Part shown: piece after piece, positions 24,240 to 64,000 of the stretch
Numbering within the stretch: the first letter of the stretch is position 1
Layout: every line of letters starts with the position of its first letter
From: Patagioenas fasciata
Taxonomy: Eukaryota; Chordata; Aves; Columbiformes; Columbidae
Direction: 5' to 3'
Length of the DNA: 64,000 bases
Assembly (NCBI RefSeq): GCF_037038585.1
Contig: NC_092520.1
Coordinates: 55,146,501-55,210,500 of the forward strand
The notes under the pieces: generated by a model
What the model was told of the DNA's origin: nothing
The model's database searches: none
Seen by the model: only the letters and a program-made list of their open reading frames with translations
Made by a program: the position numbers and the translations under genes

Positions 24240-26950
24240 CACTTGCATAAGTCCACTTGTGGAAATCACTACTCTGCGAAAGTGCATACATATTAAATCA
24301 ACCAAAACACAGAGCGGTCCATATTCTTGGTCCAATGCTGTCTTCTTGCCAGTACAGAACAAACAAATATCTAGCTAATGATATCTCAGCCTGAGCAGGG
24401 AGGTGGGGAGAAAATATTTTTTCAGTATCTTGGCAGTCTTTTCAAGAGACAGCACTTGCTTGCCCTATTCATGCCCAGCATTTATGTTAAAGAGAAAATC
24501 TAGGCCTGTAATATTCAAGAGCAAGCTCTTGTTGACAACGAAACTTTGACTAATAAATCTGAGGCTGCGTTTCCCACCCAGCTCTATTTAATGCCATAAG
24601 GTAATTATGGTCCTTTCCTGCAAAATACAGAGCTCCACGAAGCACGTCAACTGGCATGAACATTAGCAAGATTTGCTTTCTTCAGGCTACTCTCAGGATA
24701 AACAACTCCTTCATTTGCTATCTGTGGTTGAACCCAGAGATACAAAGCTTACTGGAATTAAACAAAGGGAACTATTTGTCATTGCCCCCAACCTTAATTT
24801 CCAATAGCAAGCCACTAAATCTAAAAAAAGAAAAGAAATAAAAGGAAAAAAAAGAAATAAAAGAAAAAAAAGAAAGCTGTAGCTCCGTAATAAGCTTTGT
24901 GTGCCTAACACGATCCACCAGACATATTTCAGGCATCAAATTCAGATGTTGGAGTCACCAGGTGGCACACATGCCTTTGGCTGCATCACAGTAGTTTAAA
25001 CTGCATGAAATGGAAGCTCATTCTTTGGGTATAGTCTAAGTAGGAGCTTCAGCTAATACTTCAGAGCTCTTCTGTTAAAAGATTTATTGATTAGAAGGAA
25101 AACCTTGGTCTGTAGGGAGACTCACTGCCCATATGTTGTGCAAGGAGCAGCTGCAGCAGGAACAGCTGGGTACAAAGAGCATCCCATCCAAATCAGAGGT
25201 CCATGCGGTGGTGACAGCACCGAGGGCAACAGCATCCTTGGGGAGGCAGGAGGATCGTGTTTGCTTTTGTAGAGCTGCCCAGCAGCTAAAGCACGGTCCC
25301 TGCAAACAGCTGCAGTCTCAGCCACCACCGCCCAGCTGGGGCGGGACTTCTGGTATTCGTACTGGCAATCATTGAATAAAATGCACAAATATTCCCTGGA
25401 ACTGGGACCCAAACCTGGGATTTCCTTTGTCCCGGTGGAAACATAATCCACTCAGGATGAATATTTCTGAATATTATGCTTCAGTGATGTAGAGGACGGA
25501 AAGGCCCGAGGGGCTCAGGTTAATGAAACTGCAACCCCTGTGTTCACCCGAGTGTGTGCTAAAAACCCAGGAAAGAGACAAGAGCTCTGGTCCAGCTTTT
25601 AACTCAGCCACATTTGAAGCAAGCAGGTATGATCCAAGCACCCTGCACTGAGCCCCTTCAATAACTTGGTGCAGGACATGCCCCAGCTCCCAAACAGCAG
25701 CACGACTGCCTCCGCTGTCTTCTCCAGGTTATGATACTTTTGAGCATGTGCTGGATTTGTGGCTAAGAAGATCCACAGGGGATTCTGTATCTCAAAATGG
25801 GCGAGGCTACTGATTTCAGGCAATTTTGGGAGTTAAATAGTGGCAAGGTACAGACAATGGAAACCTGATTTCAGAGGTCAGCGTACGGCCCTGTGGTTTT
25901 GTACATTGATATTGCTCCAAATCCATGAACCAGCTTTATACACAGAGTTTATGAAAACTGTGTTTGTTTTGTGGGTAAGTTCATAAAACACATATTTGGC
26001 TTTGCTATTAATCAGCAGCTCTCTTTCAGGCAAACTAAATAATCCACCTCACCTGTTCTCTAAGAGGGAGCTGTTGCATTAGCACAGGAACACATGAATT
26101 TGGCAAGTGCATGCTCCAGGAGAATACTGCACGTAGCACGAATGACTATTGTGATGTGAAAACCTAAGCCAAACTCACAGGTAGTTAAGATCGCTGCATG
26201 GTGGCTGCAAGATAGACTTGTGGTAGCAACATGAGAAATTTTTACCACCTATTCCAACATGATAAAAGGACAGATGCCAATTTCTCTTGCATCAAGCCCT
26301 GGAAATTGCTGCACTGGGAGATTACTGACAAATGCACAATTTATGTTGTACTAAAAACCTGCATCGAAATAGTAGATTTAAGTGCTTGAGAGGGTTGGTA
26401 GACATGAGGAAAAACTTTGAGCGGTTTCCAGAAACAAGCAGATTTAGAGTGTCTTGTTAAATTAAGCAACAAATTCATCAGACAGAAGCACAGGACTGGG
26501 AGGTGACACCAGAATTTGGAGCCGTCCTGCTAACCCGCTTTCCTTCTGTGTCCATCAGACTTCCACATTTTGGCTGTCTAGTCCATTGAGCTTGCTGACT
26601 GCTTGGGGCAGAGACCGCAGCTGGGCAACTGCAGTGGTTCTTCCACAGCAATTCTTTCAAAAACTATTTGAATCACTTTTCAGCCCTTGCCATTGAAGCA
26701 AAAAAGCCTGATCATGTACTCTGGAATGTATTGTTTTGTGTTGTACCTCCAAATAGAGAATTTTCAATGCTGTGAGCTGGTGATGCCATGAAGATGTGTC
26801 TGGAGATTTCAGGCACAATATGGCTTAGCCCAGCACTTCTGCTTTCAACCACATTCGCAATGACGACAGACTGCTGCACGCTTCTGAGAAACGCCATTTA
26901 TTGTATGACAGCAGTTGTCACATGAACATCAACAAAAGAAATCATTCCAT

Positions 26951-27020
26951 AGCAATAAAAAAAAAAAATGAATTATTACACAGATGCAAACAAAACAAAA
27001 CACCAAAACCAAACAAAACC
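26951..27020. repeat. A-rich low-complexity, CAAAA/CCAAAA units
   Basis: An A12 run near 26957 and then repeated CAAAA and CCAAAAC units up to 27020. Simple repeat, probably decayed. Confidence 0.65.
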
Positions 27021-27643
27021 AGAGTTAAAATGAAAAAGCAGTGCGCTGTTACACAATGTGGAACATACACAGAAAGCCATGTTCTTCTGCTAAAGTGTCA
27101 GATGCTCATCGCCATCCCAGGAAATAAGTCATTTCGATTTTTTTCCTCTCCCCCTTGCCCTGCCCCAAGGAAAACTTAAAGTGATATATTTCAAAGGGTC
27201 AGATTAACACAAAAAGCAACATTTTCAGGAGAATTTCTATACTGTTTAAGTCTTTTGTCCCCTTCTGGTTCTTTCCGCTATCTTAAACAGGTACTGGGAA
27301 GCTTAAAAGAAACAGCCAACATCACTTAACCAACCAGCATGACTGATGTTGGTCAGAAGGTCTTCTCCCTTCCAAAGGGCAGCACAGATGGCATCGCAGA
27401 AGACAACGCCTGTCTGGTGGATGAGTTTTGGTTCAGTCCACTAAAGAGAATTTTGCCCTTAAAATAAGCAAGAGACAACCTGTCCTTGAGAACTCTGTTG
27501 GTTTTGAGGAGGGGCGGAGCAAAGCTAGACCAAAATGAATGTCTGAAGAACAATTCTTGGGATTAGAAGTAGAGGCCATTCCTAGCCTTTCGCAGAAAAC
27601 AACAGTTCCGTAACCGATGATTTTCCATATTACTGTATAAAAT

Positions 27644-27649
27644 TTTATT
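27644..27649 (-). terminator. First canonical AATAAA poly(A) signal after ABCC4 stop
   Basis: AATAAA on the minus strand inside ATAAATAAAATT. It is the nearest exact hexamer after the stop, about 3.5 kb downstream, and is followed within 60 nt by a U-rich stretch (TGTTGTTTTC). Use as the distal ABCC4 polyadenylation site is inferred. Confidence 0.3.
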
Positions 27650-28119
27650 TATCAGAAATAAGACTATGGAATACTTCAAGGCACCTCATGGTGAAGAAGT
27701 ATTTTAAAGGCTTGAATAACTCCAGAGATTCAATTCTTTTTCCAAGCTCTCCAGGTAGGAATGTAGCTTACAGCAACCAGCACTGCTGTTACCAAATAAA
27801 GCATGGGTATTTTCAAAGTGGAAGTTTAGAACTATTTGAACTTTTCTGTAAAAGGAAACATAAAACACCTTGCCCAAAAGGTAATTTGTCCATTTAACAG
27901 AGGAAGACATTCACCAAAGGAAGGTCTTTCTCATCCCTGATCCGAGTTTTGCCATTCCGGTAGATGGCACTTTTTTACTCAGCTGAAATTAAACAGGTCT
28001 GTCTATCTTAACCAATAGTCCTATAAACAAAGCAACTATCAACAACAAAATCAACAAAAGAATCGAAAAACCAATTTCCTGATTAAAATATTTTTGTTAC
28101 TTTAAATTAAAAAGATCTA

Positions 28120-28162
28120 AACAATGTCAATGACAGACATAAATGACTTGTCATCCATTGTT
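28120..28162. promoter_or_regulatory. Symmetric SOX/TALE-like motif cluster
   Basis: AACAATG (28120-28126) and CATTGTT (28156-28162) form a perfect inverted pair of SOX-type sites. Between them lie TGTCA (28125-28129), TGACAG (28131-28136) and the inverted pair ATGAC-TT-GTCAT (28143-28154), i.e. TGTCA/TGACA cores of the MEIS/PREP/TGIF class on both strands. Depending on where ABCC4 ends, this is either in a long 3' UTR or just downstream. Function is inference. Confidence 0.3.
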
Positions 28163-31100
28163 CTACCTGCAATTTATGGTTTTCAAGTGTGATTTTGTAA
28201 AAAATTCGTTTTCTCTCATATTGATATTTGATACCTACAGCTAGTGATGTCCTGCCAAAACATGTGAAGAAGCAGAATCAGTATTTTCAGAGATAACTGA
28301 CATTTTTGTGCGCATTCGAAAAGCTACAGGGTCAAATTAATTCTGGCTTATAGATTTATAGCTGGATCTGTCAGGGTCTCACACCAGCAAGTCTGCAGCA
28401 ACCAGCGTTTTGCAGCTCTGCTCTTAAATGTAACTCACCATAGACTCATTTCAGAACTGAAATGAACTAAAACTGTAATTATACCCTTGGTTTACACATG
28501 GATATCTCCTTGGTTCTGGCAGAAAAAAAATATAAATTCAAGGTATACAGCCAGAAGAATGTACTGTTCTCTTAAGAGTATTTAAAAGTCTCAGTGTATT
28601 ACACATCATACTTAATATCCTGTAAGAACTAATGATTTAGAAATTAAAAGAATTCACTATTGTAAAACACAGACTCCGGGTATGTCCAAACTTCTCAGTT
28701 AAAAAGGCAAACAAATGAGCTCAAGCATCAGACTCCATTAAGTGTCTACACTGTCTTACTGGTCATCCCACCCTAGCTCTCTTTTTGGACCACTCCACCC
28801 ATGTCTCTGCACGACAAAGCTTGAGCAGAGTTTGGACGTGGCCCACACCATGGATCCCTTTCAAAAAGGCAGTTACAGACAAGACCATGCAAGGCTGAAC
28901 TTTCTTCATGCGACACAGTCCCCCAGCATTATCCCATGTGACTCTATGCACTCAAACACTTTTCTACATCTTCACATACCTCTTCAATACAAACACCACT
29001 CTACTGAGCTGCAGAATATCCTTATTTTCAGACAATTCGAAATGAAAAGGAAGGCACAACAAAACACACTAGATGATAACCATGTTCTAGGTCCATAAGT
29101 GGACTGCATGAGCCTGGAGAAGACCAAGGGCCAAGTGACACAGAAAAGTGGATGTGCTGATGTGCTCTAAGGACTGTCCATAAGCCCTGCTCACAATCTG
29201 TGTGACGTGGCTTTGAGGACAGGCAGCTGTCTCTGACCACGTGCTGTTTAGCACCAGACATAGCACAAGCCTCACTCTGTGCATCACTGCATGAAGTTCA
29301 GTCCCACTGATTTCCATGGGATTCCTTCTAGTGTAAGATGCTTCACACCACAGAAGAAGTGTCAGAACCTCCCAAAAGCAAGCTAAGGACAAGAGCATCT
29401 TATTTTGTAGCTTCCTCTCAATGACAGAAGGGGACGCTACCAATAAAACAAGAGGCTAGATGCTGTTTTTTACCTGCAGCCCAGCAGGGGCAGCTGGCTG
29501 GTGGCACTGCAGGTAGTACGAGGTCCTCGCCTTTCTCCTGGGATGCCACCGCAGGACAGCAAACCACAGGGAAGATGCTGCAAAGCGGGAATGAGAATTC
29601 CTGCATGGGACAAAGTCCTTCTAGATGATCCTCATACAGTCTTTGACCTCAATCTACTTCTGGACAAGGGGAGAGTAAATTTGAATTGGTTATCTGCTGG
29701 TGGAACTTCTTGATATGAGAAACATTCATGTTTGCCTTATTTTTAGACCATTGGGTGAACATTTGTCTTACAAAGGTAACAGCAAGCATCATCAGCATTT
29801 TTTTCTCGAAAGCACAGTATTTGCCATGTCCTGAAGAGATCTGTTGCCCTTGAGTCTCTTCTGTGACCTTTAAAGAGTGAGATGAATAGATTTACTTTCC
29901 ACTGGACCTCAGAGAGAAGGTATCTCCAGAAACATGAAAAAATCCGAAGCAGCATAGCACTTCCTTGATTTTTTGTCTTTTTTTTAAAAGCATGGGAATA
30001 GTGCCTTTGTGTTAAAGTGCTTTGCTGAATCAGGACTTAAGTTATTCATACCAAACCTCTCACTACATTCTTCTCACTATCAGCAAGAACCACTTGAAAC
30101 TACAGGTTGTACTTTCCTACCTATTCCAGTAAGATGCCAACTTCAAACAGCTCGAGTTCAACGGAACCCAGATGCAAAACTTTAAATACACTAAGGTTAA
30201 ATATTTTTAACATATATTTAATGAATTTGTTGTGTACCCTGCAGTTACAACTTTGGCTTGAAGGCACAAATATTAAGGCACAATAAATGCAAATAACGTA
30301 TACATTTCAATGTGTTGTGTTGAAGATAACTTTGTACTACACAGTATTTAGGTATAATGACATGTCATTCAAACATTTCCCCAAGTTATTTTAATACCTT
30401 TTTTCTTTGATAACCTGGATAAAAAAAAAGGAATGTATGTTACATTATTTAAATATTTCTTCAGTGCAAATGTGGTAATTTTCTTCTAAAGTATAGAGGT
30501 TTTCTTCTACAGTATAGAAGACAGACTGATTTTTCAGCATTCGGATTTTAGCAAAATAAAGCTAATATTTACATTCATCTTGAACAGCATTACTTGAATT
30601 ATTTATCAAAAAAATAAGTATATAGTACTTTTTGCTATCAAAGAGAAAAAAGTATTTTTGGCTTGTTCTTTTTTCTACCAACCTGCATAGCTACTTATGA
30701 CAGGCAGAAGGATGGTTGCATTAGACAACTAAGTTGCACACTACCGAATCTGCTGTTGAGACACAGCTGTCGTGCTGAAGTGACACTGAAAAAAACCCTT
30801 TGGTTTTGCTTGTTCTCAAAATATTTCTGAAAAAGGATGCATTCCAATTTTTTTTAATAGGCTCCAAATATGCACCCTAGACCTGTTAGGCGTCCTGCAC
30901 CTGTTTAAATAAAAAGAGATTTCTATCACATAACTTTCAAATAAAAACTTAGTCTGCCTAATTTCCTTGGCAATACAAACATAATTAATTGGAAAGGAAA
31001 ACATATTGCACTGAAATGAAAGAAAGGGGGACAGCAAAAAGTTTTCTTCTCAGTATTAAATAGGAAGGACGTCCAGTGCAAAGAATCGCTCCCTCTCTTC

Positions 31101-31189
31101 CCAATCTCGTTGACACTTGCAAACGTCGTCACTGAGTTTAGATGATCTCGGTTTTACATTCTATGGAAAACAGTTACGGTTATGAGGGG

Positions 31190-61911
<30,722 letters not shown>

Positions 61912-64000
61912 CTACAGAGAAGCCAAGCTTGTACAATTAAACCATGAGCTTTTCAGGATAAATTAATACGTCAAGCAACAGTTTTACAACATCACAGCAT
62001 TTATAGTAGAACAAGCACCAAATAAAACTTCCTTATAATTAACATGTTTTCAAGAGGAAAAACTTCCCCCAGATCAGTCTGGATTAAGGTGACATTTGGA
62101 TACCAAACAATTTCTTGAATCATATTTAAAGGTGAAAGATTTTCCCTTAATGTGTGGTGTTTTATTGTGTAAACAAGATAAAGTGGCTTGGTGTACAGAG
62201 TAAGGTGATTCGAGCCTGCTAATTTTTCTAGTGAACCTGGTTTGCTGGGTGATGTTAGGCAAATAATTTCAGATATACACCAACTTCTCAATCAAAAAAA
62301 GGATTCCCACAAAGCACTCTGGGAACAACGTATGAGCAGTATTCCCATTTTAAATAACTGAGACCGATTTTGGTTAGCATGGTTAAGGTGAAGTACTTGA
62401 AAACAATCAAACTGTAAAGCCAAAACAAAGCCAAAACTAGCAGGAGTATTATAAACTGTATTCGTGCTTCAGACAACTTCAACAGAGAAGACGCAAGTAT
62501 TGAAATTAAAAGGTGATGTGAGCAAGATGCAATTCCTTTCCAAACAGGAGAAACAGTGAATAATAAAATCACAGTGATTCAGAAGCTGTATTCGATGTGA
62601 AAAAGCAATGCTTTCAGAAAAAAGAGGTAAAGAAAATGTAAAATATGAGATTGCCAACTTTAATCACAAGGAGTTAAGACATACAAATATTTCATATGAA
62701 ACCAACACTTGGGAGAAAGTAGGTCCATTAATAAATGAGAGGAAACATACAATTAGTGGTGATTAAACACTACTTGAAGAGCAAACTTTTTTTTTTTTAA
62801 TATGTTGTCTTCAGGTAAAGGATTATTAGAGAAAACAATGTAGAGTAATCAATTGGATCAGAGAAGGTGATGGGAGTAACCATCTACACAGATCTGATCT
62901 GGCAGGATTTCTGTATTTCCTGCACTCTGTTCTAGTTGCTACATTTCCAGAAAGAAATCAACACACTGGAAAGAGTTCAGAGAAGCACAACATAAAATTA
63001 AAATGGGTTGGAGATACTGATTTGATGAGGAAGGATTTATGAGGATAAAACATGTACGATATAGCCTGACAAAGCGATTGAGGTGCAGAAGGGAGGAAGA
63101 AACACGAAAACCTTCATGAGGATACGTACAGACACCAGAGGGCAATTACCCACTGCCTGAGACTCAGCTGTATGCAGTAATGACTGCTGGAATGAAATTA
63201 AGCACAGGAAACATTACACCGAAGAACAAAGAGAAACTTTTTAAGAGTGAAGAGACACTAAGTTCAGCCTAAGTAGCAGTGCCCACATTTGATCCAAAAC
63301 ACACAAAGCACTAAACCAGTATACTGCAAGGGGCAACTTATTCTGCATATTCTACTTCTATTTTCTGATTCAATGATTTCATCCAACATTTCATTATTGT
63401 ACTATTGTATATAAACTAATTAACATTTATACAGTGCTTATTCTTAAAGATACAGCCTAATTTAAGTAAATCTGTTACAAAAAATGATAGAATGTCTAGT
63501 ATTGTAAATCATATCAGTGAAACAAAGGAAACATAGTTCTGAACAGTTACACTCCAGCTCAGAAAGAAAATGCTGAATGGAGAACACAGACACTCAGAGC
63601 TGTGAAGACAAAAGTTCAATTGTTTCTCTGTAAATGTCAGTGATATAAAGTATTGTATTAAGGATATAAAAAAAACATAAAAAAATACATTGATACTTAA
63701 AATAAAAGCGCAGCTGCTCTGCATATTGTCAAAATCCCACTTTCAGTTTGGCATCAAATGAAAGGACTATGCTCTTCAGTATTTGGAGGAATCTATTTGT
63801 ATTTTTGGTCCAATTGACTACAGGCTGCTGAAAATTTACATGAATTTGAAACAGCTCTCAGTATACACATTTATTTAATTTTTTAATATATTGTATTCTT
63901 CAGAGAGCAATGTTCATAGCCAGCGCAAACACAGCGACGGTCTGCAAGTGGGAGTCCCAGCCACCTAACAGGAATCATATGGCCAGGATTTTGTCGCCTG
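61912..64000 (-). other. ABCC4: ABCC4 intron, 3' part only
   Basis: The intron continues past the window edge. I looked for the expected upstream exon (the stretch before NBD2 Walker A) and found no match up to 64000. Apart from the CR1 relic at 62905-63290, it is AT-rich with a T-run at about 62787-62799. Confidence 0.85.
62905..63290 (+). mobile_element. Ancient CR1/L3-like LINE fragment, sense orientation
   Basis: Blocks match the 3' part of old CR1-clade elements in order: 'TTCTAGTTGCTACATTTCC', 'CACTGGAAAGAGTTCAGAG', 'GATTTGATGAGGAAGGATT', a 'GAAATTAAGCACAGGAAACA' region and 'CGAAGAACAAAGAGAAACTT'. Strongly eroded. Antisense to ABCC4. Ends are approximate. Confidence 0.55.

Larger units (their letters stand above)
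18586..27640. other. Intergenic region, no gene recognised
   Basis: Nine kilobases downstream of the ABCC4 3' flank without a supportable exon. Composition varies: a GC-rich island lies at about 21590-22100 with a G-quadruplex motif, and A-rich microsatellites lie at 22733-22769, 23030-23048, 24147-24161, 24826-24875 and 26951-27020. Candidate transcription-factor motif clusters occur at 19551-19777 and 24211-24239. A perfect 7-bp-stem inverted repeat (CAAGAGC-AA-GCTCTTG) lies at 24516-24531. Reading frames of 90-180 codons across the GC-rich island overlap on both strands and look like chance. Confidence 0.65.
27641..31189 (-). other. ABCC4: Probable ABCC4 3' UTR and immediate downstream flank
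   Basis: This follows the ABCC4 stop codon on the transcript strand. The first kilobase (31189 to about 30180) is strongly AT-rich with many ATTTA pentamers, as expected of a regulated 3' UTR. No canonical AATAAA occurs on the minus strand until 27649-27644; ATTAAA variants lie at 30858-30853, 30395-30390 and 30222-30217. The UTR may therefore end after one of the variants (about 0.35-1.0 kb) or run to about 3.5 kb. Between 29450 and 28700 the sequence is less AT-rich and holds nothing I recognise. The true cleavage site cannot be fixed without transcript data. Confidence 0.5.

Noticed and set aside
63900..64000. Possible upstream ABCC4 exon at the window edge
   Set aside because: Translation in three minus-strand frames does not match the residues expected before NBD2 Walker A.

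Overview
The window is nuclear DNA from a bird. Its clearest signature is a set of CR1 LINE copies: young 5'-truncated copies end in the avian CR1 tail (ATTCTATG-type 8-mers after a 'GGTTGGACTAGATGACCTT'-like block) at about 7.9, 17.6 and 18.4 kb, and older copies lie at about 36.7, 47.5 and 62.9 kb. Long introns, GT-AG splice sites and the absence of dense ORFs rule out a prokaryote, plasmid or phage. The species cannot be fixed from the sequence alone.

There is one convincing protein-coding gene. On the minus strand, between 61911 and 31190, six exons encode the last 255 residues of ABCC4 (multidrug resistance-associated protein 4, MRP4), a plasma-membrane ABC exporter. The exons read, in transcript order, 61911-61756 (Walker A), 57874-57785 (Q-loop), 57318-57146 (ABC signature and Walker B), 51044-50939 (H-loop), 36312-36178, and 31297-31190 (C-terminal tail, stop, and a PDZ-type ETAL end). 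Their lengths (156, 90, 173, 106, 135, 108) sum to 768 = 256 codons including the stop, and every junction is in phase with GT/AG borders. All NBD2 catalytic motifs are intact, so the gene looks functional. The upstream exons lie beyond 64000.

From 31189 down to about 27640 is the probable 3' UTR and downstream flank. The first canonical AATAAA on the transcript strand is not reached until 27649-27644; only ATTAAA variants are nearer.

From 1 to about 27600 I find no supportable gene. This is intergenic DNA with CR1 fragments, a 384-bp almost pure polypyrimidine satellite (12453-12836), microsatellites, and several compact motif clusters that could be regulatory. In other vertebrates the 3' side of ABCC4 faces the SOX21 neighbourhood. 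That synteny is background knowledge, not something visible here, but it makes conserved enhancers in this flank plausible.

No RNA gene, CRISPR array, operon or novel multi-gene system was found. The items most worth a second look are the symmetric SOX/TALE-like motif cluster at 28120-28162, the A9 run in the ABCC4 signature/Walker B exon, the A13-G11 tract 25 nt past a splice donor, the G-quadruplex motif at 21775-21800, and a possible tiny hAT-type MITE at 46702-46808.
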